A DNA stretch of 64,000 bases from Hoplostethus atlanticus (GCA_034670405.1 JAXDDX010000002.1:3876001-3940000), one strand, 5' to 3'; positions 38,170 to 53,693 are shown, counted from the first letter of the stretch. A program made the numbers and translations. Notes: generated from the sequence alone by a model not told the origin.

Positions 38170-41100
38170 ACGATGCACATGATAAATGTATTTATACAAT
38201 GGATCACAGTGACTTACACATACCATCGAGTTTTCAATTTGTACTGTAGCAGTTTCAGGGAATTAAGTGTGACCACAAAAAAACACACCCAAGCCAAATC
38301 AGTGGTGTGTCCGACTTAAACTCAGAGAAAAGATTTTTACATTGCGAGTGTAAACCAATCAGTCACATGGACACAACAAGCTGCTCCCAAGTCAGTCTGC
38401 TGCTGAGCTCAACTTAGCTCGGTCCAAATACTCTGTGTCCTTTGCTTGAGCTCAGTGAGCCGAACCCTCAGGATGGAAGGACCACTAACAAACTGTGATG
38501 AGGGCCCATGTTACAGGAAAGAGGAAAGATGTATGACAAGATTACAATACATGCCCCCCCCCCCCCCCACCCCCACCCTCCCCCTCAGCACGGCCAGGAT
38601 TCTCCAGACACAGCCCCGGTAATGAAAAGCAGAGCCCCAGTAACATTCCTGAGGGAAATGGCACAACAAACAAATAGACAGATAATACCAGAGCAAACTA
38701 AAAACCACACAATGAAAACAGCATTATAGCACAACCACATAGCGCTCAAATAAAATGGTGGCCAGTGGAGCTTTCTCTGTGAAAAAAACAAAAGCAGTCG
38801 GTGCAGACAGTCATTACAGACTCTCTAACTATACGACCACAACAAGTCACATTTTAAATCATTAAGGCCTCACAGACTTCTGGCTCTATCAACACATGGG
38901 CACCTTTGGAGCAGTTGATGTTTGACTGCTGACATGCAGCACAGACAGCCTCTCAATACTCCAGACCGGGGTTATCTGCTGAACTGTGTGTTGAGCTGCG
39001 GCCAGCGAACATGAGCACCAGCCAACCACCATGGAAACTTAGGAGACCGCTGGAGCAGATTCCAAACTGTGATCCACACATTTACATCCTGTGGCATTTC
39101 TGAGCCCAGGCAGTGATCACATCAATAGTTAGTGTCTACTTTTATCTCTAAAGAAGTAGATTTGACTCTGGAGTAGAAGGTTCCTCCCGCCCCCAGGCGG
39201 TTCCTCGGGAGGTCTCCTCCTCCTCCTCTGATCAGTCCCTTCTGTCCTTTCCTGCCAGAAAGCTCAGGCGGCCGCTCGCCTCCCTTTGTGGGTCGTCCAA
39301 CACGCCAGACAAGCAGACAGGCGCAGTCAGACACGCTTTTCTCCTACTTTCTTCTCCCTCTCCTGACCAGAGGGAATGCTCTCCAGCTGGACTAAGTTTG
39401 CCTCTCTTCTCTTTATCTTTCCAGTTACAGACTACAGTTGTTTTAGGTGACACACTGTTGGATTGTCTTCGCTGTGTGAATGTGAATATGGATGTGTGAG
39501 CTCGGGTTTTGCCAGAGTGTTCAGTACTTCGTAACCTCAGAGGAATGCATCGCGTCTCTCTGCAGAATGGCTCTCTGTGTACACGTCTCCATTGTGAGCT
39601 TCTCAGAACAATGCAGCCAGTGAGAGCCAGCGCTGTAAAGTGGTCTGTGGTGGGACCAGGTGTCTCCTGACTTGGTCCCAGAGGACCTATGTCTAGATAT
39701 CCTCTTGACATCCCATGAGGGGGGAGGACAGGGTAACTGGGGTGGCAGATTGGACCTGAGAGGCCCATGTAGATCACTTAGCACCATGGCAGTATGTCAA
39801 ACACTCATTTTTTCAGACACTGAGTCAAAATATCTCATTACAGAAGCCCATATCCTCTAAAGTCATGGCCAAAATGTACAGCAGTGTATAGATGAAACTG
39901 CTCTGGGTCACACACAACTTATTTCCAGGTTCTTGATTGACTTGTTTCCATGGACGGCGATGATATAGTGATTTATGGCACTATAACTCTTAAAATAACA
40001 TCCTGGCTTTTTACGATAAAGCACATTGTTGTATAAAGAGTGAATCTAGTTTTGCTCACGGTTCTGCTGCTCAAGTTAAGAAGCAAGCCAAGCAGCTTAA
40101 TGTTACTGTAGTGAGCTGATCAACTATGGAGCCAGAGAGCTGAGATCACATTCAAATAAACCCCTCATTAATTTATATCACGGGTAACGGTCATGCTTGC
40201 GTGTTGAACAATGAATTTTTATCTACTGTAGGTACAGAAACACTTGCTGACAGTACGTCTAGAGAGAGAGAGGGTCTTTACAGCTACTTCATTAATAAAG
40301 CAAGGTATGGTTGATTTAATTCTCCATCCATCACTTAACATTGTCAAACATGCAAACACGGTAGTGATTTGTTGTCTGCCAGTCTTTCCCACTTCCAGCA
40401 TGAACCAGACGTCAGGTAAATAGATCAAGCCACTTGGTTGTTCCGTCTCCTCTTTCGTTTTAAGCTATTAATCCAAGCCCCGTCTTTGTGCTTTTGCCTT
40501 GCCGGATTTACCAGATGGAAACCGAAAGAGCCCCAATCTGTTTCCTTTGGAGAACTTTTCCTGTTTATTGTATACACAGTTTGCAGTTGTCTGCAAACAT
40601 CTGAATTAGGTCTGTATGCCAAACAAGTGTTTTACTCATCCAATCCCCCCTTTAATCAAAAGGACAAAGCAAGGTCCTCATACTGAGCCAGGAGCGTGCT
40701 GTATAGAGGAAGCAGGGCCGTGTTTGGAAGGACATGGCTAAATATAACCTCCCCTCTCACCTCTCATTCTGCATCTGCCACCGCTCTTTCTCTGCCTGGG
40801 TCCCAGTTGCACTCCAGTCACAACTAAACAGACAGCTGGCAGTCAGTTAGGTTCCTGCTCTTCACGCTCAGAACAGGGTCCCTCAGCACCCAGCAATGTC
40901 AAAGGCACCATTCAGACGCCCCTAAATATTTAATCAGGACAAGTAGAAGGCAATCTTCTACATCCACTGGCATTAAACATTTAATACCTGACTGACATGA
41001 TAGCTAGCCAGTGGAGAGAAAGGCGAGAGACATGTGCGACGGAGAGCGGCAGACACTTGTTCCTTCTTCGTTAAATTACACAGAAAACGCTGTTAAAAAT

Positions 41101-41341
41101 ATAGAATATCTCTGCCATGTGTAGGTCAAAGCCAAGGATCAGACCCTGCGCACACACACACACACACAAACAGGCAAAGGTACACACCACACTCATACAC
41201 GCATCCATCATCCCTGAGAGGTGGAGCAGCGAGGAGGCTTGTGAATCCCATCAGTCATGGCTTTAGAGTAAGGTTAAAAGCAGGACAGGCCACCTAACCA
41301 GGCGCCACTGTCTGTGTGCACAACCCAACCAAGGACAGAAA

Positions 41342-41362
41342 GGGGGGGGGGGGGGGGGGGGG
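41342..41362. repeat. G21 homopolymer
   Basis: An uninterrupted run of 21 G. It may also mark a region prone to sequencing error. Confidence 0.9.
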
Positions 41363-41365
41363 CTG

Positions 41366-41640
41366 CAGGCAATATACCATAAAATATTGCAATACGGCCA
41401 TCGATATATATATGCTTTTTTTATAGTTTCCTTTTATTCAATGTTCCTAACAGAAATTGTGAAAATTAGTATGATTAGAGGAAGTGCCTTTTCATTTTAC
41501 TTACTTAGTATGTAAGGGTACGTGAACTCTGGTCTTTTCATGCAGTTTTTATTGGAAAAAGAAATATCATACAATATAGTTAAACTGTCCAAAATTAAGA
41601 CAATACTGCAATATGATATTGTGTCGATGTCACTCGGGGT
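41366..41640. mobile_element. Possible MITE remnant with ATATTGCAATA-type ends
   Basis: Inverted, diverged similarity links AAATATTGCAATACGGCCATCGA on the left, around 41382-41404 and split here only by position, with ACTGCAATATGATATTGTGT and GTCGATGTCAC on the right (about 41605-41634). The interior is AT-rich with no coding frame. The borders are unclear and one side abuts a G21 run. Confidence 0.3.
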
Positions 41641-44600
41641 GTCAGGGAAGGGAGGGCTTCAACCAGGCAAGAGACGTGAAGAGGAGTGGTTTCATATCTT
41701 TCGGTGCATTATTTGTACATGTGAGTTTGGTTGTTGGTCTGTATTCAGCGTCTGCGTGAAGATGTGTGGTCTGGCTCAATAACATACACAGACAAGTACA
41801 CTCACACCAATACATACACATAGAAACACGGTAACACACACAGATACAGATGCAGATACTGGAGGTGACCCGGCGCAGTGACAGGGCGGGACGTGACCGG
41901 ATTGAGAATGGTGAGGTAAGAGTGATAAAGTACTGCTTCAATCCACCCACATCCTGTGACCCTGCAATAAGTCAAACACGAACAACATGCACACACACAC
42001 CATAAATAACCCTGCACTGAAGTCTGGAGCAGCCCTCCCTCTGCTCACATTTAGATACATCATTGGACTCAATGTGAGACTGCAAGCTGAAATCTTTGCT
42101 TTGGGGAAAACAAATAGAAAGAAGACACGTAACGAGACGAGTGGAGAAGCTGCTAAAAGCTGCTAAATCTGACGCTCATCCTTTTCTCTATTTTCGTGCT
42201 CTCCCAGGTCACATGCAAAGGAAACGAGGCAAATAAAAATAACTTGCACTGCTCTCTCTCTCCCTCTCTCTCTCTCACATCATGTGGGGTTAATAGAGCA
42301 GGTGTCCACTGAAGCGCTCTCCCTGTACCCTTGGCTCCGGAGCCAAAATTGGGGGTTGATTAGAATAAAAAAACAGCAAACATTTGCTAGACCGTTCAGG
42401 CTAATGTTCAATCTGCTGCTCTCTGACACGGTGCCACTGTGCATCTCATTTCCATTCCTGAAGCCGCACCACGGACCTGCCAGCATCGCTGTGCCATGTG
42501 GTTGGACCGGGGAGAGGGGAAATGAGGAAAATGAGTGGAAGGGGGAAGAGGAAGAAGGAAGGGAGTGGAGTGTTTTTATGTGTGCGAGAAGAAAACGCTC
42601 AACTATTCAGGTTGAGAAAGAACGTGATTCTTACATATAAATGTGTCAGCAAAACATCATCAAGGTCGAGGTGGAAAAAAAAATAGACTTCCGTTAAACA
42701 AACGTGCACAGGTGCAAAAAAAGTGCCCAAGTGAACAGAAGACATTTTGAGAAAATAGGTAGATGAAATCTTAGGGAGCGTCTTGCAGGTTGGGGTAAAC
42801 CCTCAGCACACTTATATCCATCTCAGCTAAAATGTAAACCTCTCACATACACACACAGAAGCGTCTCCCCCCCCCCCCATCTCCCACAGCAGAGAGAAAC
42901 GAGAGAGAAATAAAGACAGGGAGGCAAACTGACAACAGTGGGATATTCTCTTTTGGAAAAATAATAAATGGGGAAAAGGACAGAGGGAGGAAAACATGCT
43001 CCCATGACAGACTGCTCGCTTCTCTGCGTAGCACGTTTCCACTCAATTTCCGCACCATCCCGAAGATAGCATCGCTCCCTCTTTCTCTAGTCCACAGGCG
43101 TGATGAGGGTTGCATAAAATTAGCTACTTGATGGGGGGAACGTGTCCAGGGGCGACATGGAGGACCTTGTTTCCACAGAGTCCCGACATGCGCTGCTCAA
43201 CCCCCCATATCCCCGAGTAACAACACACAATCAGATAGAGAGGGGAGAGGCCTGTTGAAAATAGCACCCCACAGAGCCTCCTCTGAAGAGCACAACCACT
43301 CGCAGAAAATACAGAAAATCACAAACTCCTGGGAGATTTTCTACATACTCAAACTGTCATGTAGATTTCTACCACCCAACCATGTGTGTGTTTGCACGTG
43401 TGTGTGTGTGTGTACATAGATTTGTTGCTTGAATTCGTTAAAAGAAAACCCAAGGACGTTACTCTGCCATCCCATACCCTTCACGCAACCTCTCTCAACT
43501 CTCAGAGAGACAGGACAGACCCATAAATGCTTCATCTACTCTCTGGTATCCCAGTCCAATTACAACTCATCCCACCAAGCCCTTTCTTTCCACACTCTCA
43601 CGGGCTGTCAGATTCTGATATGGAGGGCGTTGCAATATTGAAGGTCGGTCCGTCTACACACTTAACCTCATTTCCCAACACTCTGCTCTGCCTCTCCCAG
43701 AAGAGCCTTTTGATTGGTGTCCATTTGAAAAGGTGGGGGGGGGATCAGAGCAGCCTCAGCAGACTGAGAAAGGAGCTTTATGGAGCACGACTCCTGACTG
43801 CAGTCAGCTATAATAGCTTTCAATTAACCAGGGGAAAAGAGTGAGAACTAATCTGGGCCAGCACAGGAGAATCAGTCATGCAATATTCATGTACACAAAC
43901 TAATGAAAGCCCAGATTAGCCTACATATTTACATGGGGTCGGTGCTGTGTCGTCCACACATTGGAAAGAACCAGCCGCCGAGGGGAGAAAAACAGAGACA
44001 GAAAGAAATAGGAACAGAAAAAGATGGTAAATTGGGAAACTGGGTGAATAGAAAGGAGATTAAGAGAGAAAGAAATCAAGGAGCAAAAAATGAGAGGTCA
44101 ACGGGACACTGGGAAGACCTTGAAGGAAAAAGGAAATGGAATCACGAGATAAAGAGGTGGAGAAAAGCAGGAGGAGGTACGACTCCTCAAAAGAGATTAA
44201 GGATCATCTGCATTTTGCCTTTTCATCTGCCTCTCCACAATCATCCCTCTCCAAAGGCAGACACCAGCCCCCACTCAAGACGACACCAATCTGAATGAGT
44301 GATCTTGACAAATTGAGCTGCTCGAGAAAAGAGGGTGCGTTTTTTTTTTGTCTGAGGGGAGGGAGAGGGGGGCTGTAGACGGCGGGGTGTCTACAACAGG
44401 ACAGAGATATAACTGTAATTGGCTGCTACACTAGGGAGCTCTTCCTTCCTGTAATCGCAGACAAGAAAGTGGTGATTGGTGAAAATGGGACGGCAAGCAT
44501 GAACCAGACCTGCCACAACAGCAAATTGCTTTGTTGCGATGAATGTCATATACGTATCAAACCGATACGGGGAATTCATCCTTAATCCTTAGTAGGTCAT

Positions 44601-47600
44601 AAAGGACTGTAAGACTTCAAAGCTGGATTAATGTGTGACTGGACATGCCAATTCCACAGTGGGTAACTTCTTACCAAGCATTAACACTGTATGTCAAACA
44701 AGAAGCTAATCGTGGGTTTAGTTTGAAAATATCCTTTGACCTTTTGTAGAGGTCTCAGAATTAATTTTATGCTCCATGGATATCTAATTTTATGCTTTTA
44801 CGGACTTACACATTTGCAGAATAATGGAAATGTCCCGATATTCTTTCTTCGCTTAGGAAACCACCGAGCTCGGCCTGCTGCAAAACGTGTCTGCTTCTCT
44901 GTTTCATTTCATGACCAATACAGAAGGCGCTCGTCTACTTTCATTGACGTGCTAATGGTGAAGCGCAATAGAGAGAGGACACAAATACCGGCTGAATTGT
45001 GGGGGAAAAAAAGTCTCAAATTCTTGGTTCAAGGACCCACGGAGACTAATGAATTCACAGGTGTACCAATGTGCTGGGCTAGCAGGTTCTCCCCGTCTCG
45101 TCTCCTGCCTGCCTCAACTTCCTCAAATGAAATGTGAGAAATGGGCCAATTTACAGCTGAGGGCTGTTTCTTCCTAAGAGACACCGACACGGAGATGGAG
45201 TACAGAGGAGATGCAGAGGTAGATGGAGAGAGAGATGAGAGGTTGGAATTTAGAGGAGAAAGATGAAGAAAAAGATGTGAGACTGGAAAGCAAGACGTTG
45301 GCAATAATATGAGTGTCATCTCTGAGGGCAGACCGAAGTGCTTGAATTGCATTTTAAGCCGGTAACTTCTCTTATACAAAGAGACTGGAGTTGAAGGAGG
45401 CCTCATGATCGCTCCAATCAGCTACCGAGACAAGAGCCACTCAGACGTTCAACAAGCAGAAACAAAAGAGGACGTCAGCGCGGAGACATTTTCCAAAGTT
45501 TGAAAGGAGGGTGTAAAGAAGTTGGACAAAGCAGGCAGAATGAAGACGGTGAAAGAAAGAAAGGAATATGAGAGGTCCTCCGCCATCTGTTCATAATTAT
45601 GTCTGGGGTCCGTACTGCAGCTGAAATACTGTGTAGCCCACCATTTCCTCCAATCGTTGCTCTGTGTGTCTAATCACAACGCCCCTGTCATTCTTCTCCC
45701 TCTTTACCAAAAGCGTGATGGGGGATTATGTTCGACTGGCCACATTTCCCAATGTGTTAACTGTCGTCTACAGACAGCGACAGTCGATACAGAGGTGTTA
45801 GCAATGTGGAAATAGATGTAGAAACCAGGTCATTGTTCTCTGTGGGAAATATAATGGAGCGTTTCCACGCCATGACACGATGAAGTCGAGATGTCTGCAG
45901 TATCCTTGACAGACACCGTGGCAGCTCCGGGGTACTTGGTGGCAGACTGAGCTCTGCAGGATGACGGAGACAAAGCTTTCTGATTGCTCTGACATCCACA
46001 TCTGTTAACGGCTAAGCACAGCTTTGGAGAGGAGAGGACGAGACCGGGAGGCGGAGGAGCAGGTGGGTGGGCGGGTGGGCGGAGTATCATCTCCAGCCTC
46101 TACCCCCCCCGCTCCCTTTCTCATGGGACCAGTTACATTTTCATTTGATAGGAACTGGAAAACCACCATCTGTAATTAGATTACGCAGATAGATGGAACG
46201 AGAAAAACCCCTGAGTTAATTAACTCAAATGATATTCTAATCAGGTTTCATAACTCCCCCCTCCTCTCCTCCTCCCCTCTCCTCTCCCAAAAAACACCCA
46301 ATCTGAATCCTCGCACAAAGCCCCTGGGACTCACTGTCATACAAGCCAAGAAGAGATGGGCACTCAAACAAGATCATTTGGCGCTAATTTTCCAAACAGG
46401 AAAGCACTTAAAGACGAGCGCTGATTGAAACGAGTAAGCGTGTGCATCAATAGCTTATGGGGGAAAAAACGGAAGTCAGAGAAAGCACGTCGGATGAAAG
46501 GCAGAAAAAAAAGTCTTTCTGTCTGGTGTTGTTCTGCAGACGAGCAGTTCCTCCACCACGGCGGCGGTTTCCGTCATCACAGGAAATGAATCTTTATGGG
46601 AATGGGAGCAAGCGGCTCTGATAGCAGTCAAATTGGTGTTTCAGAAACCAGTGTCACCCTCGCCTCTCCATTATCTGTCAATCTGCCGGTCCATCTGTCT
46701 GTTTGCCACACGGTGCTCAGAGGGCTGACAAACGCCAACAGGGAACATGTGTCACGTTTACTGTGCAATCAGGAAAAAGGGGGCATCCTAAATGTGGCAC
46801 ACTGATCAGTACTTTTTTCTTTTCTGTTGTTCCATCAGTTTCTAATTATTTATCCTGCAGCAGAAAAAAGTATTGTATCAAAAGACATCTCCCAGACAGC
46901 CGTCACCCTGACAGCTCAATCACCCAACCATTACATTTGTCTCTCACTTTGATTAGAAATCCATTTCAAATGTCAAGTCAACTTTTATTTTCCAGAACAA
47001 AGCACAGCATGAATAAGGAAAAAAGGGAGGACAGCCACTGCTAAAACAAGAAGAGCAAGAGATTACATGTCAAACTGCTTCTTCACACTTGTGACTCTGA
47101 CATTGAGATATCCAAAAGAGAAAGTGCATTTCTCTTTGCTGCTCTACATGAATAACAGGATTTCTTTCAACTTGTTGTCTTGACAGTGTTTGAAAATAAG
47201 GCTGTGCAGGGGATGCACTACAGGGAATCCATTCTAGTAAAACCTTGATACATAAAGTTATTACACATCTCACAACGAACAATACAACTATGCCTAGAGA
47301 TCTGGCTTATTTCCTCTGATTGAGGCTTGAACCATATCGTTTCATCAACAGACGTATCACAGCAACAGGGACAAACCAAGTTATTAAATTAGATTTTTAA
47401 CTCGGTGCCAAAAAGACACACTTCAAAACACCAACTGGCACAGGGACACCCTGAATTGTCAACAGATTTGCAGTGAGCAGGATTTACCAGATCTAAACAG
47501 TTCCTCTGGGACCAAGTGCACATTGGCACATGGAGGGCTGCTTTAATTTCCAAACACCTGCTCGCTCTCGACTTAGACCGCAAAAAAAACAACCAGCACA

Positions 47601-47679
47601 GAGCTTTTTCTCCTCTCTAACAAACAATCCTGGCCTGCCATTTCACTGAGACTGGAGCCACAGCCAACCCGGCTCCCCT

Positions 47680-47681
<2 letters not shown>

Positions 47682-47735
<54 letters not shown>
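47682..47735. repeat. (GT)27 microsatellite
   Basis: Pure GT array. Confidence 0.96.
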
Positions 47736-47736
<1 letters not shown>

Positions 47737-50700
47737 AGGAGAGCCACCATCTCAGCAGCATCACAGCCTCACACACAGCCTGCACCTGCTCTGCCTCAGG
47801 CCCTGCTCTACTAGCTAGGACAATGCAGAGATTGAGGAACGAGGGGATGGAATGATAGAAAGCTAGGGGGAAATGGATCTGAACGCGCAAATGTCAGCAG
47901 CTTAGCTCAAACCAACTATCGTGCATATGAGGACCTAATATGAATTCAAGCACACAGTTATTGAGCTTGTGTGCACTGCAAATGCAAAGCTATAAATAAT
48001 ACAACGTCCCGGGTTGTCTGGGAGAAAATAAAAGCCAGGGCTTTCAGGAAAGTAGTTTTGTGTGCAGGCTCAGTTTAGATTCCTTACAGGGACTCGGCCA
48101 GAGCAGCTGGAGTAGAGCTGCTGCTGGTCAGAGCCTGGTGAACAGGTACAGTCGTGATCACGGACTGGCCAAGGGATAGATCACATACCCAAATGCCAGT
48201 GAGCATGGCCATGGTACATTTATGTCCCCAGGGCACTGTTGTAAAACTGCACACTACCTAGTAGCAACAAACAAGAAGCATTCAGTGCCCGTGAAGTATC
48301 TTTAACACTGGGATCAGCAATTTGAGGCAGCAAAAACCATACCTCAGCTTCACCCGGTCGTAATGGTGCAGCTGCAGTGTACTCTTCTGTCAGAGACACA
48401 TTCACAGCTTTATGTCTGCTAAACCAGTCACAGCCCTCTCTGCAACTGAAAAAAGACAACATTGTGCATATGAAGACAAAGAGTAGGGGGGGGGGGGGGT
48501 AAATGGTGTGGGTAATTTCACACCTGAAGCGTTACACCAACTGTTGTGTGCCAAGTTACGGTCTTTTGTTCCACTGAATGATCATGTATCTTTTTCTTTA
48601 CAGCCCTCATTGGAGCAGCTTGAGCGACTGGACACACACACGCTTTTTATTGCAGAAGCAGCATTCACGGCGCTAAACATGTTCTGTTCAGCATGATTTC
48701 ACTGTGCAGAACAGCCAGACAGGTGGTGGAGGCACCGAACACATTCTACATGGCTATAAAGGGAGGCATTACTTAAAGAAAACAACATCACGCCGTAGAC
48801 ATTGTGCGGCGTAGATCCAGGAGTGAACAGCAGCCTTCAGCCGGCTATATTTTAACTGCTACGGTGTCTCTAACGCTTGAGATTTCACAGCGGTAATTGG
48901 AACCCTCTTAAGACCGGTGAACAATATTTTCTCTAATGTGGCCTCTGACCCCAGGCGCAGGAGTACAGATCTAATGAGACGAGTGGGGGGAGGGGAATAG
49001 AAGGCTAGGGGGGAAGGAGAAAGTACCACTATCTGAGATGGATGATAATATTGTGCAGTTCTCATCGATCACTGCCTGCCTGGCACAAGAATATCACTCA
49101 CTTGTCAAGACAAACACTTGTCGAGACACTTGGAGCAGCGGACATAAACAGGCGTTTTAAAATGCGCAGTAGTACATGGGATGAACAGAAATCGACGCAT
49201 GTACAAACTGACACACCCACAAATCTTTCGCAATCATTTTTCACCGCTCCTCTGAAGCAAGGCGGCAGTGCAATTTATTGAAGGAGGTTTTGGCGCAGGC
49301 ATTAATGTGGGACTCACATCCAAAAAACGTAGGCTGCAGTGGGTGACAAAAAGCAAATACAACAACCGACAATTTCAGTCTCTGACTGAACGGGACGTTG
49401 ACAAGCAGGAGAAGAGGCACAACAGAAGATAACATCGACAAGATGGACACAGAGGAGGTGGAAAGGAGGTGAGGAGAGGAGAGGGGAGGACGAGACAGCG
49501 GTATAAGTAGCTATGGCTTTATTAGACCGCAACAGAACCTCTAGTTAAATATATAAAATCTATGAGGCATGAGATCATTAGAGATAGTGAAGCATGAGGG
49601 GGTGGAGTAGGGGGGTTTGTTCTGTAGTCCTCATTACCGAGTCTATCTCTGCCTGCCTGTCAGTCTCCACCTGTCTGTCTGCCTTGTTAAGAGTACAGGA
49701 ATCATGACTCTCCCTGAGGAGACGAGCCCACAGAGGATATACTGTATACCCATGCAACGCCCAAGCTCTCCCAGCCCACATATCTCTGCGACTATAAACA
49801 CGGGTCTGACAGAAGTAGCCCGCTATAACAACCATATATATATAAATCCTACAGGAGGGAACACCAGCTACGCCGAGCCCTGAGAGACAGCGATGGAAAA
49901 GCGTCAGTGGGTCTCGCCCTCCACATTTCTCCTTCCTTCCTGCAGCTTTTTACAGCTAGCAGTAAAAAATCCTTGCCTTGCCGCTCTCACCAAATCCTGT
50001 GCGGTAGGAAGAGAGTAAGGAGGCAGGGCCAGGTGGGCCAGAGTGGCAGTGGGGGGAACTAAAACAATCTGCTCTGGGCCCAGTTGCTGCTGTGACCCCG
50101 GGAGAAGCACTCTGCTGAGGCCGTTGGTGTGGCTGTCTGCTACACTCTTTGACTACAAAAACACCGCAGGAAGAGAGGAGAGGCTCAAACTAACGTTGTC
50201 TCTCTTGCACCGTGCAGCTAATCCAAGTGAGCGGTGGCCATGAAGATTCAGGGGTTAATTGACTCAATATTCAACGTCTACTGCGACATCAGATACTGTC
50301 CACTCCAGCCCAGACTGTCTCTCCAAGGAAAGGAATGCCTACCAGCCACATGAAGGCGGCAGCTAAGCCATGGACACACTCCTGGAAAATTGAGCCTTCA
50401 AAAGAAAGGCTTATGAATCCCATCTCTGACAAAAGAAGGTATGGAATTAGTGGGATTTAGGGGCGTCGGTATGAGGCAGGGTGGTATTAGTGGCACTCTT
50501 CACACGTCTCTATATGGCTGGATCGCAGGCGCCCTTTTGGACACACTGGCGGTGCGTGTCTGTCACTCCACTCGGTACTGGGCTGGATGGAGACAGCTGC
50601 AGGGCCTGGGGACTGAGCCGATACTAAGCCTGGCCCACTGGAGCCGCTCAACTGGGGAGTTACAACGGAATGTAGGAACTGTGGGTTTGGCAGCTGCACC

Positions 50701-53685
50701 CGTGATAAACGTTGTGAAACAGAGAAAAGTATGCATGTTTCTCATGCCATGTGCTGAAGGAAACACTGTGAGGATAAATGAATGTGTCCCTCGCGCCACA
50801 GACAGCGCTCATTCAAAGCTTGTTTTAGCATGAAACACTGCCTCTCTGTGTGCTAGTGGCATGCGCCTAGTGGAGCAGCTTAACTGAGGAAAAGAAGGAG
50901 CTAAGTCCAACAGGAGACTTTTCCACCTCATAGCGCAGGGACATGCGCTCCTTTTGATGTGGCCCATCAAGCCGGGTCTGCGTTACTCCCTGTTGAGGCA
51001 CCCAGAGGCAGGCACCTCGAGGACCCTCAGAGCATTAGACCACACCCCTGGGACAATGACCTCAATAAACCCCAAAGATGACTCCATTTACTCTGACAGG
51101 AGCACTGGAGGGGGGGGGGTTACAGGAAAACTGTGGCAAATCAGTAATGAGTGCTCTGAGGTTTGGAGGAAAACTTTACAAACGTACTGTTCTACACATA
51201 AATCAATCTTTCCATTTACCACTCGCCTATCCAAAAATCCATCTCCACGCGCAGTGGGATGTGCAGGGCCCAGGAATGAGGATTAATGAGAGCAGAATGG
51301 CCCAGTCACCATTGTTCCTATTGTTTCTCCCGCTATATTTTGACAGCGGACTCCCAAGTGTGCTTTACCAAGAATATGGCTGCAGCTTGTGCGTACTGCA
51401 GACCACTGCGTCACAATACGAGCGAGGGAGGCCTAGCGCTCCGTCCTCCATCTCTGTCCAGCTCTCCCAATGGGATGTGGCGGAGTGGGATTAACAGAGC
51501 GAGTATAGCACATAAATTTCAGCGGTGGTGCTGAGTCGCTGTTCCCTCCCACCCTCCCCCCCTCCCCATCTCCCTCCTCCCTCCCCAGGAGGATGGGCCA
51601 GGGGGCTGGCCACGCAGCCATATCCCGTTCCGCTCGGCATGCTGGGCCGTAAATACTGCGCAGCGTCAGAACAGCAGGTGCTATCACGCCCTATCATTAA
51701 TTATCCCTGCTGCATCACTCTAGGGCCCTCTCACTCCTCAACTCCAAATCTCTATCTCCTGCACCATCTTTCCTATTTTCTAGCCCCCGCCCCTTCCCCA
51801 TTTTCTCTCGCTTTCTCCCCTTCCATCTATCTCCAACTCTATCAATGTCTACAGTAATTCCATTTATTTTCCTCAAGATCCTCCCATCTCTTTCCTCATT
51901 TCTTACACTCTTACCATCTATCCCCCATTCAATTCATCCCTGATGTGTCTCAATCTCTGTCCAACATTCTCAGCTTCCCCCAAGTGATTCCTTCCCCCCG
52001 CTAACAGCCTCGCCGGCTTTCTCCTCTTCTCAGATCTGTGTCTTACAGCGCTTCTCCTCACATTCTGACGGGTTTTCCCCCCGCTGTAAATGTATTCCAA
52101 AACTGCTGTGCTGCTGCCAGCCAGGAGACGTCACAAGGACTGATGGAGCGCTGGAGGGAGAGATAGCCCTTTCCCCCCCCCCCACAAGAGAGCTCATAAA
52201 TAATACCGACTCAAAGAGAAAAAGCAGCATGAGGAACTCCCTGAGGTCAAAAGGCGATGAACATGGTCAGAGATGTAAGAGTGCGCATGCTGATAAGAGC
52301 CTGAGCACCTGGAGAGGACTGAATCTCCTCTGGCCACAGAAACACTGGCAGGGCACCCTGTCCCACTTAGACACAGGTGAGAAGGCTTTAAGTCAACTGT
52401 GAGGAACCCAGAGCAACATCTGGCACGACCACAAAAACAAACAGCCCCTTCCCCTGGTCCTGGACACGCTGCCATAAGCCTTAACGTGAACTCTAAATGC
52501 AGAAAGTGGGTTTGTAAACTGAGACCACCCAACGTATTAACAGGATGTGGGTCTACAACATGGGGTGATAATGACATTTGAAGAGGTTTAAACCAGAAGA
52601 CAAACCCACAATGCTCTGCTGTTTTTGCACAGGACATTCACGGACAAAAAAAGCAAAAACAGTCGCAGGCAATGTCTGACACACACAGGTATAAACCGTA
52701 CAGACACTTTGCCAAGCCATCCTGGTCCGGAATTCATGCCCAAACCACGTTGGAGCAGTGCACACGGTGCAGACACAGACAATACACTCAGACACTCAAA
52801 AAACAGCCTATTTTTTACTGTCTGAAAAAATATAAATGTGCAGTTTTCAACCTGTATACTGCAGGCTCTTTATTCTGTAAATTCACCCCGGGGGGGATTC
52901 TGTCAGCTGCTTTCTGTAATTCCGATGCAGTTGCAGGCACACTGCCAGCGCTCACCTGATTCGTTGAGTTAGCCTCCTCACAGGACAGGTACTGGGTTTT
53001 TTTTTTAATGCTCGTCTTCCTCTAATGCAAGGCAACCACACAAAACCGCGGTGTCCGATGATGCACGCCTAACACTACTCCACCTATTTCCACCTCAAGA
53101 GCCATGTTAGCGTTCCTCAGCACCACAAACCCATAACTCAGTATCTCTTCACTTTAGAAGGACAGTGACTTACCGTGGATTGTTGCGCTTGGCTGTTAAG
53201 CCCATCAGCAAAGCTATCTCCACAGAATAAATTGATTAGCAATGGGCAGACAGTCTTATCTCGCCTTTATCAGAATCCCAAGTGTAAGTCAGCCCTTAGT
53301 CCTACGCCTCCCCCTCCCAATTTTAACACTGTGTAATAGACACTCTCCCCTAATCGGCTCAGGTGGGCATCTCCACCAAATCACAGGAGGAGCAAGTTAA
53401 TCACACAAATCCCCGCAAAATAATTTTTCTGCCATACTCTCTTTAGAACAGATAGGCTATCAGCCACCAACATTACGGGAACCGCTCTCTCTTTCTCTTC
53501 AACATCACAGATATGGAATTTAAACTTATTAGTGTAATCCATTATGAAGAGGTGGAGCGGACTCAATCAATATGATCCTCCTACACTCTCCTATTGATCT
53601 CCATCGAACTACAAGTGGAGCAAAGAGACAGATTGAAAAGCAGATAAACAAGAATTGAGCATGGGAAAATTCAAGGACCTTTTCA

Positions 53686-53693
<8 letters not shown>

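Noticed and set aside
39232-39777. 181-codon minus-strand open frame
   Set aside because: No recognisable motif, no coding-like exon context, and no known protein recalled.
44095-44300. Lysine/arginine-rich open frame that might be a nuclear protein exon
   Set aside because: The composition reflects purine-rich intronic sequence, and no family is recognised.
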